NCBI GenBank assembly: GCA_903900705.1
Contig: CAIUOG010000091.1
Span: 32,962 to 96,961 of the forward strand
Origin: an uncultured Acidobacteriia bacterium
Lineage (GTDB): Bacteria; Acidobacteriota; Terriglobia; Bryobacterales; Bryobacteraceae
Length of the DNA: 64,000 nucleotides
Direction of reading: 5' to 3'
The notes below the pieces were generated by a model that did no database searches, was not told the origin of the DNA, and saw only the letters and a program-made list of their open reading frames with translations. Positions 1 through 8,299 of the stretch are shown here, piece by piece; position 1 is the first letter of the stretch; each line of letters starts with the position of its first letter. The translations under genes and the position numbers were made by a program.

Positions 1-463
1 AGGGTACGGCGCCGTGGCCGGTCAGAATCCGGCGCAGATAGTCGATCTGGCCCAGGTGATAGCTGAGGTGCCCATAGAGCGAAAGCACCAGTTGCCGGGT
101 GGCGATCGGCGCGCCAAATACCTGCTCTGGAAACTCCGCGTCAAATTGCGCTTCCGTCAGGCCTGCCACCACTTCCGGAACCAGTTCGCGGACCGCGGCG
201 ATCCGTTCCAATAGCTCCGTTTTCGGGACATCGCGCGTCGCGAATTCCGCCGGCCGCGCGCGGGTGTAGGCCACCAGCCCCAACTGCCGGCCGATAAACT
301 CGCGCAGATTCCCTTCGAGGTGCAGGGTCAGGTTGCCGGCCGAATTGGCGGTGCCGGGCAGGGTGCGCCAGAGCGTGGCGTCATCCGGAAAGGCCTCCAC
401 TTCCTGCATCAGACGGGTGAGATCGCGGCGGAACAGGGCGGCAAGTTCGATGGAGAAGGACAT
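1..463 (-). CDS. DinB-family (four-helix, metal-binding) protein, 3' end cut by window edge
   Basis: A start codon at 463 on the minus strand opens a frame that runs off the left edge, giving 154 residues. The visible protein has a His in a TLHLEGNL segment near residue 49 and a late YGHLSYHLGQ segment. This spacing of histidines is the usual metal-binding layout of DinB/YfiT-like four-helix proteins. Known members include thiol-dependent transferases and damage-inducible proteins of unknown role; the substrate here cannot be told. It is divergent from the sugar isomerase-like gene that starts 40 bases away, so the two share a very short promoter region. The C-terminus is missing. Confidence 0.8.
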   Translation of the reverse strand, partial: MSFSIELAALFRRDLTRLMQEVEAFPDDATLWRTLPGTANSAGNLTLHLEGNLREFIGRQLGLVAYTRARPAEFATRDVPKTELLERIAAVRELVPEVVAGLTEAQFDAEFPEQVFGAPIATRQLVLSLYGHLSYHLGQIDYLRRILTGHGAVP

Positions 464-502
464 ACCCTATGGTCCCAGACAATACGGAGCTAGAATAATC
501 CA

Positions 503-1630
503 ATGGCACTGGATCGTCGTGGATTCTTCAAGACCGTGGGTGCAACCGGTCTTCTGGCAGCGGGTGAGGTGACGAGCGAAACGGCGGCCCAGGCGGCTCC
601 GCTCACGGAAAAAGAGAAGCTGGACCGGATTGCCTCCAACACCTGGCCCATCCGCCATATTTTCAAGGGCTGGCCCAACGTCCGCCCCAACAAAGACGGC
701 TCTCAGTCCGTCGCCCTCGTCAACAATCCGCTCGCGGAAAGCATGAAGAAGAAGTACGGGCAGATCACCATGCTCGACTTTCCGCAGTTCACCAAAGACC
801 ACTTCCCCGGCGTCACCCACATGGACCTGTTCTCCGGCTTGTTCGGCGACAATCCCGACGACAGCCAGTTCGTGGAACAGACCGGCATCTTCGACGGCAA
901 GCCCCGCACCTCGCGTGAGTTCGACCCCTCCAGCGCCGCCGGTCGCAAGTGGCTTGACCGCATGGCCGCAAAGATGGCCGCCACCGGCACCACCTGCCAG
1001 CACATTTCCAACAACGCCCCCCTCGATCTCTGCGAACTTGACCCCAAGCTGCGCAAAGCCGGCGTGGAGGTGGCGAAGAAATGGATCGCGGGCGTGGCGA
1101 TTCTGGGTGCGAAGTCCATGCGCGTGAACAGCGGCGGGCCCCGCATTGCGCCGCCCGCCATTCCTGATCCCGCCAGTGGGTATCCGAAGAACGATCTGCT
1201 CGCGAAGTACATCACCGCCTGCATCGAATCCTTCAAGGAAATGGCGGAATTCGGGGGCAAATACGGCGTTCGGGTCACCCTCGAAAACCACTGGGGACTC
1301 ACCGCCAACCCCATCAACATCCGCGCCATCATCGACGGCGTGAACCACCCCTACTGCGAAGCCTCGCCCGATTTCTGCAACTGGGAACACGAGTACCTGA
1401 TGTACAACGCGCTGAAGGACCTGGCGCCCTACGCTCACACCAACGTGCACGCCAAATACTGGGACCGCTGGGGTGACAACAACGACATTCAGCGTTCCAC
1501 GCGCATCATGCTGGCCTCCGGCTTCCGCGGCACCTTCGCGCTCGAGTACGAAACCGGCCCGTGGGATGGCGTGGAAGGCGCTCAGTACATCATGAAAGAG
1601 GTTCTGGCCGGCCTTTCGACGCCTGTCTGA
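503..1630 (+). CDS. Tat-exported sugar phosphate isomerase/epimerase-like TIM barrel protein
   Basis: 375 residues. The N-terminus reads DRRGFFKTVGATG, a clear twin-arginine motif followed by a hydrophobic stretch, so the protein is probably exported folded through Tat. The rest resembles xylose-isomerase-like (AP endonuclease 2 family) TIM barrels: Glu261 in TLENHWG, a VHAKYWDRWGD segment and a late EYETG segment are plausible metal ligands. Such proteins isomerise or epimerise sugars or cyclitols; the substrate is unknown. The start is supported by the Tat signal beginning at residue 1. A TAGAAT box ends 6 bases before the ATG with no recognisable Shine-Dalgarno, suggesting a leaderless transcript. 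Confidence 0.85.
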   Translation: MALDRRGFFKTVGATGLLAAGEVTSETAAQAAPLTEKEKLDRIASNTWPIRHIFKGWPNVRPNKDGSQSVALVNNPLAESMKKKYGQITMLDFPQFTKDHFPGVTHMDLFSGLFGDNPDDSQFVEQTGIFDGKPRTSREFDPSSAAGRKWLDRMAAKMAATGTTCQHISNNAPLDLCELDPKLRKAGVEVAKKWIAGVAILGAKSMRVNSGGPRIAPPAIPDPASGYPKNDLLAKYITACIESFKEMAEFGGKYGVRVTLENHWGLTANPINIRAIIDGVNHPYCEASPDFCNWEHEYLMYNALKDLAPYAHTNVHAKYWDRWGDNNDIQRSTRIMLASGFRGTFALEYETGPWDGVEGAQYIMKEVLAGLSTPV

Positions 1631-1689
1631 TCCTCCGGCCACAAGAGCAAACCTGAATCCCCGCGCGCGGGAGTAGACTCAAGTCAGGT

Positions 1690-2217
1690 ATGAGCTCAAA
1701 GAACAAGCAACCAAAGCCGACCCAGAAGTACGGGACCGTGCGGAGCAATGTGCCGATCGCTCTTGGCTCCACCGCCCGTGAGGCAAGCGCCGCGCACCTG
1801 AACCAGATTCTCGCCGACACCATGACCCTGCGGGATCTCTACAAGAAGCACCACTGGCAGGTCTCCGGCCCGGCGTTCTACCAATTGCATCTGCTGTTTG
1901 ACAAGCACTACGAAGAGCAAAGCGAACTGGTGGACACCATTGCGGAACGCGTGCAGTTGCTGGGTGGCGTAGCCATCGCCATGGCGGCCGATGTGGCGGA
2001 AGCGACCGGCGTGCCCCGCCCGCCGAAAGACCGGGAAGACCCCACAGTTCAGATTGCGCGTCTGCTGGAAGCGCACGACATCATCATCGCCGAAGCCCGC
2101 CGGTATGCGAAGGAAGCGAGCGAAGCGGGTGATGAAGGCACCAACGACATGCTGATCAGCGACGTGGTCCGGACCAATGAACTGCAGGTCTGGTTCCTGA
2201 ACGAACACGTCCTGTAA
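1690..2217 (+). CDS. dps: Dps-family DNA-binding ferritin-like protein
   Basis: 175 residues, the usual Dps length. The ferroxidase signature is present: His54-His55 in KHHWQVSG, then FDKHYEEQSELVD, which supplies the Asp and Glu ligands at the subunit interface. A lysine-rich N-terminal tail (SSKNKQPKPTQK) fits DNA binding. Dps dodecamers oxidise and store iron and shield DNA during starvation and peroxide stress. A TAGACT box lies 10 bases before the ATG. The gene follows the sugar isomerase by 59 bases and precedes a secreted cytochrome fusion with its own probable promoter. Confidence 0.95.
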   Translation: MSSKNKQPKPTQKYGTVRSNVPIALGSTAREASAAHLNQILADTMTLRDLYKKHHWQVSGPAFYQLHLLFDKHYEEQSELVDTIAERVQLLGGVAIAMAADVAEATGVPRPPKDREDPTVQIARLLEAHDIIIAEARRYAKEASEAGDEGTNDMLISDVVRTNELQVWFLNEHVL

Positions 2218-2252
2218 GTGTGCGGCTTCGGCGCAACAGTAAACTAGCCTGT

Positions 2253-4151
2253 ATGCGCGGTGCTCTGATTTCTCTTGCGATGGTGGCGCCGGTCCTGTCG
2301 TGGGCGGCGCCCGCGCCTTCCCCCGTCACCTTCTACAAACACATCGCGCCCATTGTTTATCAGAACTGCGCGCCCTGCCACCGGCCCGGTGAATCGGCGC
2401 CGTTTTCGCTGCTGAGTTACGACGACGTCAAACGGCACGCCCCGCAGATCGCCGCGGTGACAAAAAGCCGTTACATGCCACCGTGGCTGCCCGAACCCGG
2501 TCACGGCGACTTTGCCGAAGAGCGCCGCCTCACCGACGAACAAATCCGCCTGATTCAGGACTGGGTGAAGGCCGGCATGCCCGCCGGGCCGCCGGTCAAA
2601 GGCCAGGCCCCGCCCACTTTTTCGAGCGAATGGCAGGCCGGCACGCCCGACCTGATTCTGCACGTCAGCAAGCCCTACCAGCTGGCCGCCACCGGGGGCG
2701 AAATCTTCTGGAACTTCATCATGCCCGTGCCCATCACTGCCACCCGCTGGGTGCGCGCCATGGAGGTCCGCCCCGGCAACCCGAAGGTCTTCCACCATGC
2801 CAACGTAGTGCTGGACCGCTCCGGCGCGGCCCGACGCCAGGAACTGGTTCCGGGCGAGGGCTTCTCCGGCATGGACCTCACCATCGAAGAAGAAACATTC
2901 GATCCCGACGGCCACTTCCTCTCGTGGAAGCCCGGCAGCAAACCGGTTGAAGCGGAAGAGGGTATGGCGTGGCGGGCAGACCCGGGGATGAATCTCGTCC
3001 TCAACGTCCACCTCCGCCCTTCCGGCAAGACCGAAATCATCAATCCGGAAATCGGCCTGTATTTTACAGACCGGCCACAGACCAAGTTCCCCATGCTGCT
3101 GCAGCTGGAACATGACGGCATGATTGATATTCCGCCGGGCGAGAAGGACTTTTTGGTCACCGACGAGATGAAGGTCACCATGGATCTGAACGTCCTCGCC
3201 GTCTACCCGCATGCGCACTACCTGGGCAAGCTGATGGAAGGCTACGCCACTCTGCCAGACGGGACGAAGAAGTGGCTCGTCCGGATACCGGACTGGGACC
3301 TCAGCTGGCAGGGCGTCTACCGTTTGAAAAGCCCACTGTTCCTGCCCGCCGGCACGGTGGTTTCCATGCGCTTCCATTACGACAATTCGGCGGAGAACCC
3401 GCGCAATCCCAGCAACCCGCCGCGTGAGGTGAAGGGCGGCAATCAGGCCATCGACGAGATGAGCCACCTTTGGTTGCAGGTGCTGCCGGCGCAGGGCGGA
3501 GACCAGCGCGCGAAGCTTCAGGAATCCCTGGTCCGTCAGCGGCTCGAAAAGTACCCCGACGACTTCAGCGCCAATTACACGATGGGCGATCTGCTGCTGA
3601 CCCAGGGCAACGCCCCCGCCGCCGCGGAGCACTTTGAAAAGGCCTCGAAGGCGGATCCGAACAGCGCCCTCGCCGCCACCGAATGGGGTATCGCGCTGTT
3701 CAGTTCTCAGAAACTTCCCGAAGCCGAAGCGCAGTTCAAACGCGCTCTGGAGATCAACCCCGCCTACACGGACGCGCGGTACGATCTGGCCAGCGTGGAG
3801 GCCTCCGGCGCTAAATGGGAAGCCGCCGCGAACGATTTCCGTAAGGCGATGGAAGAGCGACCCGAAGATTCCCGCGCCCGCCAGCATCTGGGCGAAGTGC
3901 TGGTGCTGTGGGGGGATGAACTGTTTCGGGCGAACCGCGCGGAGCAGTCGCTCGCGCGCTACCGCGAAGCCTTGCAATACCGGCCCGGCGACGCGCAGTT
4001 GCACGGCAAGACCGGCGTCGCGCTGGCGCGGCTGGCGCGCCTCGACGAAGCGCAGGCGGAGTTCGAGACTTCCCTGCGAATCGATCCGAAATCCGAACCG
4101 GCAAAGCAAACCCTCGAAGTCCTGAAACTGATGAAGGCGCAGCCGAAGTAA
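2253..4151 (+). CDS. Secreted cytochrome c / copper type II monooxygenase-like / TPR fusion protein
   Basis: 632 residues from the ATG at 2253; a GTG 33 bases upstream would add a tail before the signal peptide and is less likely. A signal peptide spans residues 1-20. A heme c motif, Cys39-Ala-Pro-Cys42-His43, lies in a small cytochrome-like domain (20-115). The middle holds histidines typical of Cu ascorbate-dependent monooxygenases: FHHANV (181-182), NVHL (253), PHAHYLG (320, 322) and a MRFHYDNS strand. TPR repeats fill about 430-630. It probably acts outside the inner membrane in oxidation of an organic substrate; that is inference. A TAAACT box lies 7 bases before the ATG. Confidence 0.8.
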   Translation: MRGALISLAMVAPVLSWAAPAPSPVTFYKHIAPIVYQNCAPCHRPGESAPFSLLSYDDVKRHAPQIAAVTKSRYMPPWLPEPGHGDFAEERRLTDEQIRLIQDWVKAGMPAGPPVKGQAPPTFSSEWQAGTPDLILHVSKPYQLAATGGEIFWNFIMPVPITATRWVRAMEVRPGNPKVFHHANVVLDRSGAARRQELVPGEGFSGMDLTIEEETFDPDGHFLSWKPGSKPVEAEEGMAWRADPGMNLVLNVHLRPSGKTEIINPEIGLYFTDRPQTKFPMLLQLEHDGMIDIPPGEKDFLVTDEMKVTMDLNVLAVYPHAHYLGKLMEGYATLPDGTKKWLVRIPDWDLSWQGVYRLKSPLFLPAGTVVSMRFHYDNSAENPRNPSNPPREVKGGNQAIDEMSHLWLQVLPAQGGDQRAKLQESLVRQRLEKYPDDFSANYTMGDLLLTQGNAPAAAEHFEKASKADPNSALAATEWGIALFSSQKLPEAEAQFKRALEINPAYTDARYDLASVEASGAKWEAAANDFRKAMEERPEDSRARQHLGEVLVLWGDELFRANRAEQSLARYREALQYRPGDAQLHGKTGVALARLARLDEAQAEFETSLRIDPKSEPAKQTLEVLKLMKAQPK

Positions 4152-4174
4152 CGTGCGTTGAAGTAGCCTGCGTT
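4145..4174. repeat. 15-bp imperfect tandem duplication across two convergent stop codons
   Basis: GAAGTAACGTGCGTT is followed directly by GAAGTAGCCTGCGTT; 13 of 15 bases agree. The first unit contains the TAA of the cytochrome/TPR fusion gene and the second contains part of the stop codon of the convergent CRTAC1 gene. Confidence 0.85.
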
Positions 4175-5792
4175 AAGGTTCCACCACCTCCAGAATCTGA
4201 TCCGCCTTCACATCCGTCAGCGACTGCTTCCCGCCGCCGGGCCACTGAATCTCAATCCGCGGAATCACCGCCAGGCTCCCCACGCCGAAGTGAATACCGA
4301 AATCCGCAGACGACGCGTAGCCCGTGGTGGTGGTCATCTCGCCGTACTGTTTCCCGATCCGCACCTTCGCCCCCAGGCCATCCCGGTTTGATTTCGTGCC
4401 GCGCAGTCGCAGGATAATCCAGTGCTCCTTGCCCGGACTCACGTTCTCCCACAACTCGGCTGCCGTGCCGAGCGAGGAGACGACGGCATCCATCCGTCCA
4501 TCGCCATTGAAGTCCGCAAACGCCGCGCCCCGGTGCGCCGCCGCGAGCGACAGCCCGGCTTCGGCCGAAACATCCTGAAATGTACCGCCATCGTTGGCGA
4601 AAATGCTGTTCCGCTCCCGGTAAACGGCGGGCTCGAACATTTCCACCCTGTCGTTCACATGCGAATTCGCCGTGAACAGATCTTTCCAGCCGTCGTTATT
4701 GAAATCGAATAATCCCAGGCCCCAGCCGCTGTGCTTCACCGCCAGCGAGCCAAGCTTCGATTGGTACGTGGCATCCACGAACACGCCTTTTCCAGCGTTG
4801 CGGAATAGCGGGTAAGTTTCCCCGGCGAGAGCCGTCACAAAGGCATCGGGAAGCCCGTCGTTGTCGTAGTCTTTGAACTCCACGCCCATGCTGGCCACCG
4901 GCTTTCCGGCGTCCCGCAGTGCCGTGCCGGCCAGCAGCCCCACCTCTTCGAACGTCCCGTTCCCTTTGTTGTGGAACAGGAAGTTCGGCATGTTGTCGTT
5001 CGTGACAAAGACGTCGGGGTAGCCGTCCTGGTCGTAGTCGGCAAAGGCCACGCTCATACCCCGCCCCGCGAATGCCGCGATGCCCGCTTTCACGGAGACA
5101 TCTTCGAACGTCCCGTCGCCCTTATTGCGATAGAGCGTGCCGGCGAGGCCCTCGAAGTATTTCGGATGGCAGTAGATTCGCACGCCGCGCGCCTGGTCGC
5201 CGCAGAACCGGTCATAGGCGGGCGACCATTTCGCGTAGTGCACCACCCAGAGATCGGCGTGGCCATCCCGGTCATAATCGAACCAGCCCGCCGCCACCGC
5301 CCATTCACCGCTCCGGATGCCGGACTTCGCCGTCACATCCTCAAACTTCCCTCCCCCCAGGTTGCGGTACAAAATGTTGCGGTTCACGCCCGCCACAAAG
5401 AGATCGGCGCGCCCGTCATTGTCGAAATCCGCCACCGCCGCGCCCATCGAATAGCCCGCCCCGGCCACGCCAGCCGATTCGGTGACATCCCGAAACTTCA
5501 TGCCGCCTTCATTGCGATAAAGCCGGTTCCAATACTTCGGGGAAGACTTCTCCAGCGAAGGAATCTCCGCGCCGTTCGTGAAGTAAATGTCGGGCCTGCC
5601 GTCGCCATCGAAGTCGAAGACCGCAATGCCGCCGGGCATGGTTTCAATCATGTGCTTACGATCCGTGGGGCTGTTCTCCAGGACAAAGGAAATACCGGCG
5701 CTCGCGGCCACTTCGCGGAAGCGGATGGCGGGCACCGCCGCCAGCAATCCCCCGCAAAGAACCAGCATGCCAATTCGACTTCCTGCGATCAT
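4173..5792 (-). CDS. Secreted CRTAC1-type FG-GAP/VCBS repeat protein with ASPIC/UnbV C-terminal domain
   Basis: 539 residues from the ATG at 5792; a longer frame to 5885 would put a hydrophilic tail before the signal peptide (MIAGSRIGMLVLCGGLLAA). At least seven calcium-loop repeats of the type DxDxDGxxD are visible, for example FDFDGDGRPDIYF, ADFDNDGRADLFV and ADYDQDGYPDVFV, which predict a seven-bladed beta-propeller. The C-terminal 100 residues (LWENVSPGKEHWIILRL through RIEIQWPGG) match the ASPIC/UnbV domain. Members are surface or secreted binding proteins. The start codon is 6 bases from the divergent GNAT start at 5799. Confidence 0.88.
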   Translation of the reverse strand: MIAGSRIGMLVLCGGLLAAVPAIRFREVAASAGISFVLENSPTDRKHMIETMPGGIAVFDFDGDGRPDIYFTNGAEIPSLEKSSPKYWNRLYRNEGGMKFRDVTESAGVAGAGYSMGAAVADFDNDGRADLFVAGVNRNILYRNLGGGKFEDVTAKSGIRSGEWAVAAGWFDYDRDGHADLWVVHYAKWSPAYDRFCGDQARGVRIYCHPKYFEGLAGTLYRNKGDGTFEDVSVKAGIAAFAGRGMSVAFADYDQDGYPDVFVTNDNMPNFLFHNKGNGTFEEVGLLAGTALRDAGKPVASMGVEFKDYDNDGLPDAFVTALAGETYPLFRNAGKGVFVDATYQSKLGSLAVKHSGWGLGLFDFNNDGWKDLFTANSHVNDRVEMFEPAVYRERNSIFANDGGTFQDVSAEAGLSLAAAHRGAAFADFNGDGRMDAVVSSLGTAAELWENVSPGKEHWIILRLRGTKSNRDGLGAKVRIGKQYGEMTTTTGYASSADFGIHFGVGSLAVIPRIEIQWPGGGKQSLTDVKADQILEVVEP

Positions 5793-5798
5793 GCGTTT

Positions 5799-6266
5799 AT
5801 GCCCTTTCGTATCCGGCAGGCCTCGTTGGGGGATGCCGCCACCGTCTGCGCCCATCGTCGCGCCATGTTTTCGGACATGGGTCATCAGGACGAAGCGGCC
5901 TTAGATGCCATGATCACAGAGTTTCTCCCCTGGGTGGAAAAACAGATGTCGGCGGGCCATTACCTCGCCTGGTTTCTCACAACCAACAGCGGCGAAATCG
6001 TGGCTGGTCTGGGCCTCTGGCTGATGGACTGGCCCCCGCACATGATCGCTCCCGCGAAGCCCCGCGCCAACATTCTGAACGTTTACACACATCCGGAATT
6101 CCGTCGCCTCGGCCTCGCCCGCCGGTTGATGGATACTGCCCTCGAACACTGTCGCGCCCACGGCATCCGCAACATCATCCTGCACGCCAGCCCGGCGGGC
6201 CGCGCCCTCTATGCGGCCATGGGCTTCAGCCAGACCAACGAAATGCGGCTCATTCTCGAAGACTGA
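5799..6266 (+). CDS. GNAT-family N-acetyltransferase (first of a tandem pair)
   Basis: 155 residues. The segment RANILNVYTHPEFRRLGLARRLMDTAL is the acetyl-CoA binding motif A (R/Q-x-x-G-x-A shape, here RRLGLA), followed by a typical ALYAAMGF beta-bulge segment. The substrate is unknown. The start at 5799 is fixed by alignment to the downstream paralogue, since FRIRxAxLxD and CAHRR match from residue 3 onward. The gene ends in TGATG, sharing one base with the next gene's ATG. Its start lies 6 bases from that of the divergent CRTAC1 gene, so its promoter must lie within that gene. Confidence 0.9.
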   Translation: MPFRIRQASLGDAATVCAHRRAMFSDMGHQDEAALDAMITEFLPWVEKQMSAGHYLAWFLTTNSGEIVAGLGLWLMDWPPHMIAPAKPRANILNVYTHPEFRRLGLARRLMDTALEHCRAHGIRNIILHASPAGRALYAAMGFSQTNEMRLILED

Positions 6267-6754
6267 TGGAAAACCTCACATCTTTCCGAATCCGCCCGGC
6301 GGACCTTGCCGACGAAGACAGCATCTGCGCACACCGCCGCCTCATCTTCGAAGAAGAGGGCTATCACGATGCCGCCGCCTCCGAAGCGATGGACCAGGCG
6401 TTCCGCCCCTGGCTGCGCCGGCACCTCGCCGCCGGAACCTATCGCGGCTGGCTGGCCGAATCCGAAGCAACGGGTGAGATCGCCGCCGGCGTCGGCCTCT
6501 GGATTCTCGACTGGCCTCCGCACCTGCACGCCCCTGGCACACCCCGCGCCCGGGTCCTGAACGTTTACACCGCGCCGGAATACCGGAGGCGTGGCCTCGC
6601 CCGCCAGTTGCTGCGGGCCGCCCTGGATTGGTGCACCACCCAGAACATTTCCGGCCTGATGCTGCAAACCACTACTGTGGCGCGTGGCGTCTACGAGTCG
6701 CTGGGCTTCCGGCCCGTGAACGAACTGCGCCTGTTTCTGCCGCCTGGCGCCTAG
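6266..6754 (+). CDS. GNAT-family N-acetyltransferase (second of a tandem pair)
   Basis: 162 residues. Motif A reads ARVLNVYTAPEYRRRGLARQLLRAAL and the C-terminal VYESLGFRPVNELRLFL is the usual last strand pair. It aligns along its whole length with the preceding gene; the core GLWxxDWPPH and LNVYTxPExRRxGLARxL segments are nearly identical, so the pair arose by tandem duplication. The start overlaps the previous stop by one base, implying translational coupling. The acetyl acceptor is unknown. Confidence 0.9.
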   Translation: MENLTSFRIRPADLADEDSICAHRRLIFEEEGYHDAAASEAMDQAFRPWLRRHLAAGTYRGWLAESEATGEIAAGVGLWILDWPPHLHAPGTPRARVLNVYTAPEYRRRGLARQLLRAALDWCTTQNISGLMLQTTTVARGVYESLGFRPVNELRLFLPPGA

Positions 6755-6763
6755 ATTCCGGGA

Positions 6764-8299
6764 TTAGTTCCCAGGTGGCGTGATCTGCGCTTCCCGCGCC
6801 GCCTCTTCCTTCTGGTCCTGATTCTTCTTCTGCAGTTCCTGATACTGCGCCATGGCGGTTTGTGCCTTTTGGGCGTTCCCCGCCGCCTGGTATGCGCGCG
6901 CCAGCTGATAGTGCAGGCTGCCATCGTCATCCAGTTCCTGCGCTTTTTCGAGGTGCGGCACCGCTTCCGTGAACTTGCCGGTGCGGGACAGGGCCAGCCC
7001 CAGAGAAGCATCCGCCGCGCGCATCTTCGGATCCCGCGCCAGCGCCGTCCTCAGATACGGCACGGCCTTTTCCGGCTCTTCGAGGCGCAGCCAGCTGTCA
7101 CCGGTGGTGAAATTCATCTCCGGCGATTTCGGCTCGCGCTGCAACACCTTTTCAGCCTCCGCAATGGCCGACTTGTAGTCCGCCGCGAGGAAGTAAGACA
7201 CCGCCAGTTCATGCAGCAGCCGTGTGTTTCCCGGCGCCAGTTCCAGGGCCGCTTTCCACTCTTTCACGGATTCCAGATGCTGGTTCTGATCGCGCGCAAT
7301 CTCGGCGCGCAACTGGTGAATTTCCACTGACGGCGGCAACTGGCCGAGCCGGAACAGCGCCTGCAGAGAAAGTTCGTTGGCCGCCTTTGCCCGCCAGAAC
7401 AGCGGCTCCGCGGTCGGTGCGGCGGTCTTCGGCAAAGCTGTGGCCTGCAGGTCGTGCCCGGCGAAGAACTGGCATTCGCCCGGATGCGCGGAGCAATCGG
7501 CCGGCGGCAGAGCCTGTTCTTTGGCGGATTCCGTTGCGGCCCACTCGGGATGCCCGGTCTTCTTGTACACATCCGCCAGCGCCGCATGAATCCCGTGCAG
7601 CCCCGGCAGCTTCTTCAGAGCCTCGCCGTAGAAGAAAAAAGCACTGCGGTACTGGTGACGCTGCACGCGCGTATCGGCAATCAGAGCCGCGAGGTACGGG
7701 GACTGCGCGTCCAGCTTCTGCAGCCGTTCCAGCGCATCGGTGGCCATGGACTGGTAACTCATGCCGAGCCCGTACCAGGTGCGCGGATCATTGGGGAGCA
7801 ATTCCGTGAGTTTCCGAAACTGTTCTGCGCCGGCGTCATACTGTCCGCTGGAATTCAGCGCATCGGCCAGCATCCCGCGGGCGTCCGTGTTCCCCGGTTC
7901 CAGCGCGATCACTTTCTGCAGCGGCGCAATCGCCAGCGCATTCTGGCCCAGCGCCATGCGGGCCGCTCCCAGCGAGACCAGCGCCGGCAGCATCTTTGGC
8001 TGCGTCTTTAGGATGGTTTCGAATACCGGGATCGCTTCCTTTTCGCGCCCGGCCATATGTTCCGCCATTCCCAGATTCAGCAGCAGCCCCGGATTTCCCG
8101 GCATGGCCGCCACCAGCTCTTTGTAAAGAGGAATGGCCTCTTCAAACCGCCCGGACGACATCAGCTGCTTCGCCCGCTGCGACTTCTCCGCCGGGTCTTC
8201 GCCGGCCCGCGGACCCTGCGCCGCAAATAGAAAAACGGGCAGCACTGCAAGAAGCAGTGCCACCCGTCTTTTACCGCAAACGTTGTTTGCTGTTACCAC
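6764..8299 (-). CDS. Secreted TPR-repeat protein coupled to the upstream TonB-dependent receptor
   Basis: 511 residues from a GTG at 8299. A signal peptide (RRVALLLAVLPVFLFAAQ) is followed by arrays of TPR units, for example SGRFEEAIPLYKELVAAMPGNPGLLLNLGMA and FTEAVPHLEKAQEL, in two blocks (about 35-250 and 320-500) separated by a linker containing two cysteines. The GTG start overlaps the last seven bases of the receptor gene (GTGGTAA), so it is the second gene of that operon and probably an extracytoplasmic scaffold. The final residues are charged and Q/K/E rich. No enzymatic motif is seen. Confidence 0.85.
   Translation of the reverse strand: MVTANNVCGKRRVALLLAVLPVFLFAAQGPRAGEDPAEKSQRAKQLMSSGRFEEAIPLYKELVAAMPGNPGLLLNLGMAEHMAGREKEAIPVFETILKTQPKMLPALVSLGAARMALGQNALAIAPLQKVIALEPGNTDARGMLADALNSSGQYDAGAEQFRKLTELLPNDPRTWYGLGMSYQSMATDALERLQKLDAQSPYLAALIADTRVQRHQYRSAFFFYGEALKKLPGLHGIHAALADVYKKTGHPEWAATESAKEQALPPADCSAHPGECQFFAGHDLQATALPKTAAPTAEPLFWRAKAANELSLQALFRLGQLPPSVEIHQLRAEIARDQNQHLESVKEWKAALELAPGNTRLLHELAVSYFLAADYKSAIAEAEKVLQREPKSPEMNFTTGDSWLRLEEPEKAVPYLRTALARDPKMRAADASLGLALSRTGKFTEAVPHLEKAQELDDDGSLHYQLARAYQAAGNAQKAQTAMAQYQELQKKNQDQKEEAAREAQITPPGN

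Noticed and set aside
2244..4109. 621-codon frame antisense to the cytochrome/TPR fusion
   Set aside because: No domain and no start context; the plus strand has heme, histidine and TPR motifs.
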